A stretch of 64,000 bases of DNA, taken from positions 3,713,458 to 3,777,457 of the forward strand of contig NZ_CP061177.1 of NCBI RefSeq assembly GCF_017355405.1, read 5' to 3'. Positions 57,794-64,000 of this stretch are shown one piece after another. The position numbers were made by a program, and so were the translations under genes. Origin of the DNA: Roseomonas haemaphysalidis (lineage in GTDB: Bacteria > Pseudomonadota > Alphaproteobacteria > Acetobacterales > Acetobacteraceae). The notes under the pieces were generated by a model. The model had not been told where the DNA came from. It ran no database searches and saw only the letters and a list, made by a program, of their open reading frames with translations. Within the stretch, counting starts at the first letter, position 1; every line of letters starts with the position of its first letter.

Positions 57794-58441
57794 ATGATGA
57801 AGACCGGGACTGCCGAAGCCGTCGCCGCCCCCGCCGCTGTCGCCGAGGGCCCCAGCTTCCATGACCAGCTGGTCGCGCTGCTGCCGCGCCTCCGGGTGCA
57901 GGCGGTGTCCATGACCCGCAACCGCGCCGACGCCGACGACCTGGTGCAGGCCGCCGTCAGCAACGCGCTCGCCGCGCAGAACAGCTTCACGCCCGGCACC
58001 AACTTCGGCGCCTGGATGTTCCGCATCCTGCGCAACCGCTTTCTGTCCGACATCCGCCGCCGCCGCGACACCTGCGACATGGACAACGCCCCGGCCGAGG
58101 CGCTGGCCCGCCCCGCCGCGCAGGAAGACAGCCTGGCGCTGCGCGAGCTGCGCATGCGTCTGGCCGACCTGCCCGAGGACCACCGCACCGCGCTGCTGCT
58201 GGTGACCGTGCAGGGCATGTCCTACGAGGAAGCGGCCGAGGTGATGGGCTGCGCCGTCGGCACCGCCAAGTGCCGCGTGTTCCGCGCCCGTCGCCAGCTG
58301 GAAGCCTGGCTGGTGGGCGAGGAGCCCCGCAACAAGCGCGCGGCGTCGCAGGCCAAGGCTGGCGAAACCACGCGTCGTGGTGCTACCACGCGCAAGTCTG
58401 CCGCGAAGTCGGACGTGCAGGCGCTGCAGCTGGGAAGCTAA
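57794..58441 (+). CDS. ecfG: EcfG-like ECF sigma factor (second copy, operonic with nepR)
   Basis: The protein is about 215 residues from ATG 57794, chosen for its GAGGA ribosome site; ATG 57764 is an alternative. Sigma2 reads ADDLVQAAVSNALAAQNSFTPGTNFGAWMFRILRNRF and sigma4 LPEDHRTALLLVTVQGMSYEEAAEVMGCAVGTAKCRVFRARRQLEAW. A basic tail of about 40 residues rich in Lys, Arg, Thr and Ala follows. It overlaps nepR (TAATG). Operon structure makes this the likeliest NepR-controlled EcfG. Confidence 0.9.
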   Translation: MMKTGTAEAVAAPAAVAEGPSFHDQLVALLPRLRVQAVSMTRNRADADDLVQAAVSNALAAQNSFTPGTNFGAWMFRILRNRFLSDIRRRRDTCDMDNAPAEALARPAAQEDSLALRELRMRLADLPEDHRTALLLVTVQGMSYEEAAEVMGCAVGTAKCRVFRARRQLEAWLVGEEPRNKRAASQAKAGETTRRGATTRKSAAKSDVQALQLGS

Positions 58442-58662
58442 TGGACGACCAGGCGGACACCGGCATGTCGAGGGAAGGAGGGGACGACCCCTCCAACCGC
58501 TCGAAGGAGGGGCGTGACCGCAAGGGCACGCCCGACGCCGCCTTTGACCAATGGCTGCAGCGTGGGCTGCACGCCATGTACGACAACATCGCCAACGAGC
58601 CGATCCCCGAGGAACTCCTCCGGTTGATCGATCAGGACCGGGACGAGGGTCGAGAGAAGTGA
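58441..58662 (+). CDS. nepR: NepR anti-sigma factor
   Basis: The 73-residue protein has a disordered charged N-terminus and the diagnostic core FDQWLQRGLHAMYDNIANEPIPEELLRLID, whose two helices clamp EcfG or phosphorylated PhyR. The start lies in the sigma stop (TAATG) and the stop overlaps the kinase start (GTGA), fixing the ratio of sigma, anti-sigma and kinase by coupling. Confidence 0.93.
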   Translation: MDDQADTGMSREGGDDPSNRSKEGRDRKGTPDAAFDQWLQRGLHAMYDNIANEPIPEELLRLIDQDRDEGREK

Positions 58663-60539
58663 ATCCCGCGGCGGCGCCACCGTCACGGTGGGCGCCGAAG
58701 CGGTTGCTCCGCACGGTGCGGGGCCGGATGCTCATCCTCCTCGCCGTCGCCAGCGTGCCCGTGGTCGGCATCGCCGGCACCAGCGCGCTGGTCGCCTACC
58801 GGGCGGACGTCGCCGCCGGCCCGGCCGAGGCCATGGCCAAGCTCAACCTCGCCGCAGAACGGCAGAACGGCACCATCGCGATGCTGCGCGAAACGCTGCA
58901 CGGCATCGCCTCCGCCGGCATCCTGATCGACGCCGCCAACCAGCCCGAGCGCTGCGCCACCGGCCTGTCCGCCCTGCAATCGATCTTCAGCGAGCGCTAC
59001 GCCGACATCCGCGTGCTCGACCCCGAGGGCCGGCCCCTGTGCGGCGCCCGCCCCGGCAGCGTCGACGCCGCCGCCGATGCCGAGCTGCTGGCGCTGGTGC
59101 GGGAGGGTGGCCAGGCCATCCCCGCGCGCCGCACCCGGGCCGGCGGCGACCCCGGCCCCGGCCTGACCCTCGGTCGCTTCCGTGCCGCCGCCGGCGATGG
59201 CGGCGCGGTGCTGGCCGGCGCCGTGCCGGTGCTGGTGGACGGCCAGCTGCGCCAGGTGATCGCCGCCGACGTGCCGCTCGGCGTCTTCACCCGCATCGAG
59301 CAGCGCCGCGCCAGCACCGCCGCCTTCTGGGTGGTGGACCGTGGCGGCGAGCCGGTGCCGCTGACCGCCACCCCCACCGTCGCGCTGCCTGAACCCGCCA
59401 TGCTGCGCTCGCTCCTGGACCGCCCGGACACCGGCGCGGTGGAAAGCCGTTCGCGCGACGGGCAGGACTTCGCCTACGCCGTCACCGCCCTGGCGCCGGG
59501 GCTGCGGCTGGTGGTGGGGCTGCCGACCGGCGCGGTGCACCGCCGGGCGGAAGCGATGCTGTGGCGGCGCATCATCGAGCTCGGCGCCTTTCTGCTGGCC
59601 TGCCTGGTGGTGATCGTGGCCGGCGCCGACCTCGCCGTGGCCCGCCCGCTGCGGCTGCTGGCCGAGCGGGTGCGCGAATGGCGCCCCGGCGCGCCGTTTT
59701 CCACCACCCCGGACACCGTGCCCAACGGCCACCCGGACGAAGTGCGCCGGCTGGAACGCGCCTTCAACGACGCCGCCGTGGTGATCTCCACCCGCCAGGA
59801 CGACCTGCGCGCGGCGCTGCGCCAGCGCGACCTGCTGATGGCCGAGATCCATCACCGGGTGAAAAACAACCTGCAGATCGTCGCGTCCCTGCTGAATCTG
59901 CAGGCGGGCCGGCTGCGCGACCCCGCGGCCCGCGCCGAATTCGGCACGGCACGCGACCGCGTGCAGGCCCTGGCGACGCTGCACCGCCACCTCTACACCA
60001 ACCGCACCTTCGAGGCGATCGCGCTGCGCCCCTTCCTGGAGGAGCTGTGCCAGCAGCTGTTCAGCGCGCTGGGCGAAACGCCCGGCCGCCGCATCGCGCT
60101 GGTGATCGAGGCGCCGGAGCTGGAGATCGTCACGGACCAAGCGGTGTCGCTGGCGCTGCTGGTGACGGAAGCGGTGACCAACAGCATCAAGCACGCCTTC
60201 CCCGAGGACGCGCGCGGCACCGTCACCATCGCCGTGCGCACCGAGCCGGGCGCGCCGGGCAGCGAGTCGGAGGATGGCGACGACGTGCTGCTGGCCATCC
60301 GCGACGACGGCCAGGGCATGGACGAGGACGAGGACGGCGGCGGCGGCATCGGCATGACGCTGATCCGCGGCTTCGCGCAGCATTTGGGCGGCGAGATCGC
60401 CCGCCATCCGGGCGCCGAGCGCGGCACTGAGCTGTCGCTGCGCTTTCCCCTGCGGCGGCGCGAAAGCGACATGCCGAGCGGCCGCATGATGGGCCCGGCA
60501 AGCGATGCCGGGCCCGCCAACGCCGCTGCTCAAGCTTAG
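58659..60539 (+). CDS. HisKA_2 (HWE-like) membrane sensor kinase of the general stress system
   Basis: The protein is 626 residues from GTG 58659, with transmembrane helices at about 24-47 and 305-325 enclosing a periplasmic sensor of about 255 residues (dCache-like; FWVVDRGGEPVPL). A HAMP-like linker (about 326-385) is followed by the phospho-acceptor EIHHRVKNNLQIVASLLNLQ (His399) and an ATPase domain with LVTEAVTNSIKHAF and IRDDGQGMDEDEDGGGGIGM. HisKA_2 kinases phosphorylate PhyR in this class; operon membership makes that the likely role here. Confidence 0.9.
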   Translation: MNPAAAPPSRWAPKRLLRTVRGRMLILLAVASVPVVGIAGTSALVAYRADVAAGPAEAMAKLNLAAERQNGTIAMLRETLHGIASAGILIDAANQPERCATGLSALQSIFSERYADIRVLDPEGRPLCGARPGSVDAAADAELLALVREGGQAIPARRTRAGGDPGPGLTLGRFRAAAGDGGAVLAGAVPVLVDGQLRQVIAADVPLGVFTRIEQRRASTAAFWVVDRGGEPVPLTATPTVALPEPAMLRSLLDRPDTGAVESRSRDGQDFAYAVTALAPGLRLVVGLPTGAVHRRAEAMLWRRIIELGAFLLACLVVIVAGADLAVARPLRLLAERVREWRPGAPFSTTPDTVPNGHPDEVRRLERAFNDAAVVISTRQDDLRAALRQRDLLMAEIHHRVKNNLQIVASLLNLQAGRLRDPAARAEFGTARDRVQALATLHRHLYTNRTFEAIALRPFLEELCQQLFSALGETPGRRIALVIEAPELEIVTDQAVSLALLVTEAVTNSIKHAFPEDARGTVTIAVRTEPGAPGSESEDGDDVLLAIRDDGQGMDEDEDGGGGIGMTLIRGFAQHLGGEIARHPGAERGTELSLRFPLRRRESDMPSGRMMGPASDAGPANAAAQA

Positions 60540-60595
60540 GCAACCCTCGCCCGCGGCGCCGCGTTAGCCCGCCGAACGGCCGAGGAGATCCCGCC

Positions 60596-60787
60596 ATGCG
60601 CAAGATGACATTTCAGGTGCTGAGCGCTCTCGTGCTGCTCGTGCCCCTCGCCGCCTGCAACGAGGGCCCGGGCGAGCGCGCCGGCCGCAGCCTCGACAAT
60701 GCCGGCGCCGCCATCCGCGACGCTGTGGACCCCCCCCAGGGTCCCGCCGAGCGCATGGGCCGCAGCATCGACCGCGCCGTCCGCTGA
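60596..60787 (+). CDS. Entericidin-like small lipoprotein
   Basis: The 63-residue product has the signal MRKMTFQVLSALVLLVPLAAC with lipobox LAAC (Cys21) and a short mature part with two ERAGRSLDNAG / ERMGRSIDRAV repeats, like the amphipathic tails of entericidins. A GAGGAG ribosome site precedes it. Related lipoproteins are stress-inducible; here it follows the stress kinase by 56 bases. Confidence 0.75.
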   Translation: MRKMTFQVLSALVLLVPLAACNEGPGERAGRSLDNAGAAIRDAVDPPQGPAERMGRSIDRAVR

Positions 60788-60835
60788 TCCACGCCGCGCC
60801 CACCCCGTAACCCCATCACCTGAGGAGCCGTTCCC

Positions 60836-61156
60836 ATGGCATCCAAGAGCAATCTCGACCTCGAAGGCGTCAACGAGAGCATCACCGACCTGCGTCGCAA
60901 GATGGAGGCCTTGATGGAGGACCGCGTGACCCCCGCCGTGGGCCGCGCCGCCGACCGCGCCCAGGCCTTTGTCGGCCGCGCGCAGAACGTCGCCAGCGAC
61001 TATGCCGGCCAGGCCCAGGACTACGCCCACCAGGCGCAGGACTTCGCCCGCAAGGAAGCCGACACCGTCGCTTCCATCGTGAAGGAACGCCCCTTCACCA
61101 CGATCGCGCTCGCGGCCGGCATCGGCTACGTGCTCGCCCGCCTGCTGCGGCGCTAA
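60836..61156 (+). CDS. DUF883/YqjD-ElaB-like protein
   Basis: The 106-residue protein has a coiled-coil N-terminal part (ESITDLRRKMEALMED), a Gln/Ala/Tyr repeat region (YAGQAQDYAHQAQDFARKEA) and a C-terminal membrane anchor PFTTIALAAGIGYVLARLLRR, the family end. YqjD/ElaB are stationary-phase inner-membrane proteins that bind ribosomes. GAGGAG lies 8 bases before the start. Confidence 0.85.
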   Translation: MASKSNLDLEGVNESITDLRRKMEALMEDRVTPAVGRAADRAQAFVGRAQNVASDYAGQAQDYAHQAQDFARKEADTVASIVKERPFTTIALAAGIGYVLARLLRR

Positions 61157-61160
61157 GCCC

Positions 61161-61562
61161 GTGCGCGCGCTTCGTCTCGCCTCCGTAGCCTTCGAGGCGG
61201 AGCGCGCCAGGCTCGGCCTGCGGGTCCAGCGGGAAATCCGCCGGGTCCTGTTCTTCGTGGTCGCCGGCGTCATGGCGGCCGCCGCCTTCGGCATGCTGCA
61301 CGTGATCGCCTGGGTCGCCATGACCCCCGGCGTGTCGCCGCTGCTGCGGGCCATCATCATCTTCGTGTTCGACATCGCGGTCGCCGGCATCCTGGCCATG
61401 GTCGCCATGCGCAACGCCCCCACCCAGGCGGAGGTCGAGGCCCTGGCCATCCGCCGCACCGCGCTGGTGGAGGCGCGCAACGGCATCGGCTTCACGCTGA
61501 TCCCGATCGTCTTCTCCATGCTGCGCCGCAGCCGCCGCGACCGGCGGGACCGCCGCCGCTAG
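61161..61562 (+). CDS. Holin-X/DUF1469-like small membrane protein
   Basis: The 133-residue protein starts with GTG, 4 bases after the DUF883 gene. It has two transmembrane helices (about 28-50 and 56-80) between a charged N-terminal helix and a basic C-terminus (RRSRRDRRDRRR). YqjD-type and YqjE/YqjK-type membrane genes are often paired this way. There is no evidence of lysis function; the name holin reflects fold only. Confidence 0.7.
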   Translation: MRALRLASVAFEAERARLGLRVQREIRRVLFFVVAGVMAAAAFGMLHVIAWVAMTPGVSPLLRAIIIFVFDIAVAGILAMVAMRNAPTQAEVEALAIRRTALVEARNGIGFTLIPIVFSMLRRSRRDRRDRRR

Positions 61563-61601
61563 CCCCTCGCCAGCACGGGCCGGGCGACCTACATCCGGCC
61601 C

Positions 61602-62444
61602 ATGCCCGAGCTTCCCGAAGTCGAAACCGTGATGCGCGGCCTGTCGGCCGTGCTGCAGGGCCAGACCATCCGCCATGCTGAAACCCGGCGCGACGGCATG
61701 CGCTGGCCCTTTCCCGCCGCCCTCGCCGCCACGCTGACCGGCGCACGGGTGGAAGGCTTCCGCCGCCGCGGCAAGTACATGCTGATGCGCCTGTCCAACG
61801 CGCAGTCGGTGCTGATCCACCTCGGCATGTCCGGCCGCATGGTGGCCCGCCCGCATGGCGACAACCGCCCGCCCCCCGCGCATGAGCACCTGATCTTGCA
61901 AACCGAGTCGGGCACCCATGTGGGCTTCGTGGACCCGCGCCGCTTTGGCAGCGTCGACCTGGTGCCCACGGCGGAGGAGGACGCGCATCGCCTGCTGGCC
62001 GGCATGGGGCCCGAGCCGCTGGAGGACGCCTTCACCCCCGGCATCCTGGCCGCGGGCCTCGCCAACAAGCAGACGCCCATCAAGGCCGCCCTGCTGGACC
62101 AGCGGGTGGTGGCCGGGCTGGGCAACATCTACGTGGCCGAGGCCCTGTTCCGTTCCGGCATCTCGCCGCGCCGGCTGGCCGCCACGGTGCCCGGCGCGCG
62201 GGCGGAGCGGCTGGTGCCCGCCATCAAGGCGGTGCTGCTCGATTCCATCGAGGCCGGCGGTTCCTCGCTGCGCGACTACGTGCAGGCGGATGGCGAGCTG
62301 GGCCACTTCCAGGACCGCTTCGGTGTCTACGACCGTGAAGGCGCCCCCTGCCCGCTGTGCCCGGGCCCGCCGGGCTGCGGCGGCGTGTCGCGCATCGTGC
62401 AGGCCGGGCGCAGCACCTTCTTCTGCCCCAAGACCCAGCGCTAG
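61602..62444 (+). CDS. mutM: Formamidopyrimidine-DNA glycosylase
   Basis: The 280-residue enzyme removes 8-oxoguanine and FaPy and nicks the strand. The N-terminal PELPEVE (catalytic Pro after Met removal, then Glu) and the Lys in RRRGKYMLM are intact, as are LGMSGRM and the H2TH segment [23 protein letters not shown]. The zinc finger is unusual: PCPLC is followed by PGPPGCGG and the last pair reads FFCPKTQR, so the fourth usual Cys is Thr and an additional Cys lies in a short insertion. It is first in the mutM - enoyl-CoA hydratase - rpsT order. Confidence 0.95.
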   Translation: MPELPEVETVMRGLSAVLQGQTIRHAETRRDGMRWPFPAALAATLTGARVEGFRRRGKYMLMRLSNAQSVLIHLGMSGRMVARPHGDNRPPPAHEHLILQTESGTHVGFVDPRRFGSVDLVPTAEEDAHRLLAGMGPEPLEDAFTPGILAAGLANKQTPIKAALLDQRVVAGLGNIYVAEALFRSGISPRRLAATVPGARAERLVPAIKAVLLDSIEAGGSSLRDYVQADGELGHFQDRFGVYDREGAPCPLCPGPPGCGGVSRIVQAGRSTFFCPKTQR

Positions 62445-62523
62445 CCGGAGCGGGAAAGCCCGCCGTCCTTCCCCTTGGGCATGCCGCCAGGCCCGGTGCC
62501 TCTATAAGATAGAGTGTCGTGTT

Positions 62524-62600
62524 TCGCCGGGGCCAGGGGCGGCTCGGCCACCCCGGCGGGGGTCCAAGGGGGCGGCGCCCCCCTGGCCCGCCCCCGCCAT
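62524..62600. repeat. Hairpin repeat of the intergenic family, short form
   Basis: The segment contains a CCGGGG...CCCCGG stem, then GGGGGTCC and an AGGGGGC-GGC-GCCCCCCT stem. These are the building blocks of the paired repeats, here compressed without a long centre. A separate perfect hairpin CTCTAT-AAG-ATAGAG lies just upstream (62500-62514). It lies in the 195-base gap between mutM and the hydratase gene. Confidence 0.6.
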
Positions 62601-62639
62601 TCCGGGCACTCTCCCCGCCAGTCCGAGGGAACCCAGAGC

Positions 62640-63416
62640 ATGGCCGACTATGAGATGATCCTCACGGAGCGGCACGGCGCCGCCGCCGTCATCCGCCTGA
62701 ACCGCCCGCAGGCGCTGAACGCCCTGTGCGACCAGCTGATGGACGAGCTGGCCCGGGCGCTGCGCGCGTTTGACGCGGACGACTCCGTGTCCGCCATCGT
62801 GCTGACCGGCAGCGACAAGGCCTTCGCCGCCGGCGCCGACATCCGCGAGATGCAGCCCCGCTCCTGGCCCGGCACGCACCGGCACGACTTCATCGCGCCC
62901 TGGGAAGCGGTGCTGGGCGTGCAGAAGCCGGTGATCGCGGCCGTCGCGGGCTTTGCGCTGGGCGGCGGCTGCGAGGTGGCCATGATGTGCGACATCCTGC
63001 TCGCCGCCGACACGGCCAAGTTCGGCCAGCCGGAAATCAAGCTCGGCATCCTGCCCGGCGCCGGCGGCAGCCAGCGGCTGACCCACGCCATCGGCAAGAG
63101 CAAGGCCATGGAGATGGTGCTGACCGGCCGCATGATGGACGCGGCGGAAGCCGAGCGCTGCGGGCTGGTGGCCCGCGTGGTGCCGGCGGCCGAGCTGATG
63201 GACCAGGCGGTGGCGCTGGCGCAGAAGATCGGCGAGCTGTCGGCGCCGGCGGTGGCCATGGCCAAGGAGGCGGTGAACGCGTCCTTCGAGCTGCCGCTGC
63301 GCGAAGGCGTGCGGCTGGAGCGCCGGTTGTTCCTGTCCCTGTTCGGCACGGAAGACCAAAAAGAGGGGATGGCGGCCTTCAACGAGAAGCGCAAGCCCCT
63401 CTTCCGGCGCGGGTAA
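62640..63416 (+). CDS. Enoyl-CoA hydratase
   Basis: The 258-residue crotonase has the oxyanion-hole segments [11 protein letters not shown] and [18 protein letters not shown], the catalytic Glu positions around GGCE and [19 protein letters not shown], and the C-terminal [13 protein letters not shown]. It hydrates trans-2-enoyl-CoA in fatty acid oxidation. In many Alphaproteobacteria this gene lies between mutM and rpsT, as here. I start at ATG 62640. Confidence 0.94.
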   Translation: MADYEMILTERHGAAAVIRLNRPQALNALCDQLMDELARALRAFDADDSVSAIVLTGSDKAFAAGADIREMQPRSWPGTHRHDFIAPWEAVLGVQKPVIAAVAGFALGGGCEVAMMCDILLAADTAKFGQPEIKLGILPGAGGSQRLTHAIGKSKAMEMVLTGRMMDAAEAERCGLVARVVPAAELMDQAVALAQKIGELSAPAVAMAKEAVNASFELPLREGVRLERRLFLSLFGTEDQKEGMAAFNEKRKPLFRRG

Positions 63417-63439
63417 GGCCCGCGCCGCGCAGCCACGCG

Positions 63440-63468
63440 TTGACTCTTATCCCCAGGCACGGGTAAAA
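63440..63468 (+). promoter_or_regulatory. Possible rpsT promoter
   Basis: TTGACT (63440-63445), a 17-base spacer and GTAAAA (63463-63468) resemble a sigma70 promoter 82 bases before rpsT. The spacer also contains TTATCCCCA, one mismatch from the DnaA box TTATCCACA. The -10 match is poor. Confidence 0.4.
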
Positions 63469-63549
63469 GCGGCCCCTTCCCGTGGCGGGCTTCCGGCCCG
63501 CGCGCTTCGACATTTTCGACACTCACGACGATCGGTACGAACACACGCC

Positions 63550-63825
63550 ATGGCGAATACGGCATCCGCGCGCAAGCGCATCCGGCAGAACGCAACCCGC
63601 AACGAGCGCCACCGCGCCCGCCGCTCGCGCGTCAGCACCTTCATGGTGAAGTGCGAGAAGGCGATCGCCGGCGGCGACAAGGCCGCCGCCCAGGCCGCCT
63701 TCAAGGACGTGCAGCCCGAGATGATGCGCGCCTCCACCAAGGGCGTGCTGCACGCCAACACCGTTGCCCGCAAGCTGTCGCGCCTGTCCGCGCGCATCAA
63801 GGCGCTGGCCTCGGCCCAGGCCTGA
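63550..63825 (+). CDS. rpsT: 30S ribosomal protein S20
   Basis: The 91-residue protein begins [27 protein letters not shown] and continues in the helical bundle [30 protein letters not shown] with [19 protein letters not shown], matching S20 over its length. It binds 16S rRNA at the base of the body. Intergenic regions follow on the right to the window end. Confidence 0.98.
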   Translation: MANTASARKRIRQNATRNERHRARRSRVSTFMVKCEKAIAGGDKAAAQAAFKDVQPEMMRASTKGVLHANTVARKLSRLSARIKALASAQA

Positions 63826-63834
63826 GGGCCTGAT

Positions 63835-63858
63835 GCCGTGGCACCACGGTGCCACGGC
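63835..63858 (+). terminator. Hairpin after rpsT
   Basis: A near-perfect inverted repeat GCCGTGGCACC-AC-GGTGCCACGGC begins 9 bases after the rpsT stop. No T-run follows. A second inverted repeat TATTCCCG...CGGGAATA lies at 63878-63910. The remaining bases to 64000 show no gene start. Confidence 0.5.
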
Positions 63859-64000
63859 CGAGACGCCGTTCACGGCATATTCCCGTTGCGCCGACCGACC
63901 AGCGGGAATAGCTTCGAAGAACAGGCGCCCTGACTTCCGCGAATTCCATGCATTCCGGTGGTTTTGGCCGCGATCCTGACAAGGGTTTACTGACCCGAGG

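Noticed and set aside
57585..57797. Plus-strand frame of 70 codons between the two sigma genes
   Set aside because: Its composition is atypical (Cys/Arg/Trp-rich), it has no ribosome site, and it overlaps the more plausible sigma start region.

Overview
The window is chromosomal DNA of a very GC-rich alphaproteobacterium. I infer Acetobacteraceae (Roseomonas-like, Rhodospirillales). The support is: a petABC cytochrome bc1 operon, a PhyR/NepR/EcfG general stress system that is diagnostic for Alphaproteobacteria, the neighbour pairs midA-pgeF, rplY-pth-ychF and hisF-hisE-HIT, and the right-hand run mutM - enoyl-CoA hydratase - rpsT, which in this class usually precedes dnaA. No rRNA, tRNA, CRISPR array, prophage or intact insertion sequence was seen. 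Gene calls and functions come from reading motifs; no database search was possible.

Layout. 1-12.8 kb is housekeeping: midA (cut by the window edge), pgeF, a lipoprotein, a shikimate-dehydrogenase-like enzyme, an exonuclease-BRCT protein, prs, a glutathione transferase, a histidine phosphatase, rplY, pth, ychF, a membrane hybrid histidine kinase and a dienelactone hydrolase. 12.8-28 kb holds guaD, mtnP, petABC on the minus strand with hemF divergent from it, an ABC exporter coupled to an LprI-like gene, an MFS carrier, a solute-binding protein with a glycerophosphodiesterase, and a DSD1-family PLP enzyme. 28-46.5 kb holds an AGE epimerase, hisF-hisE-HIT, SirB1, an SH3 protein, a MoeB/DsrE pair, typA, an Smr protein, a glycosyltransferase/VTT-membrane-protein pair, ctaA, a PAS histidine kinase, tldD and an acetyltransferase.

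46.7-51.5 kb is a catabolic unit. KdgD (5-dehydro-4-deoxyglucarate dehydratase) and a FadR-type regulator are divergent from a complete polar-amino-acid-type ABC transporter. Two sites matching the FadR-family operator TNGTNNNACNA lie in front of the two arms. 51.5-55.4 kb encodes an RTX-repeat protein with a C-terminal Hint domain, carrying an almost exact 384-bp internal duplication, followed by an unrecognised large protein with a carbohydrate-binding-like middle.

55.7-61.6 kb is a general-stress cluster: a DUF1328 membrane peptide, phyR, two EcfG-like sigma factors, nepR, a HisKA_2 sensor kinase, an entericidin-like lipoprotein, a DUF883 protein and a holin-like membrane protein. NepR overlaps the second sigma gene and the kinase, so sigma, anti-sigma and sensor are translationally coupled. 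The window ends with mutM, an enoyl-CoA hydratase and rpsT.

The strongest unexplained signal is non-coding. At nine gene borders there are paired, inverted hairpin elements built from the same parts: a G-rich/C-rich stem with a TGA(A) loop, then GGACCCCC, and in several copies a T-run. They look like a dispersed REP/MITE-type family acting as ready-made, often bidirectional, terminators.
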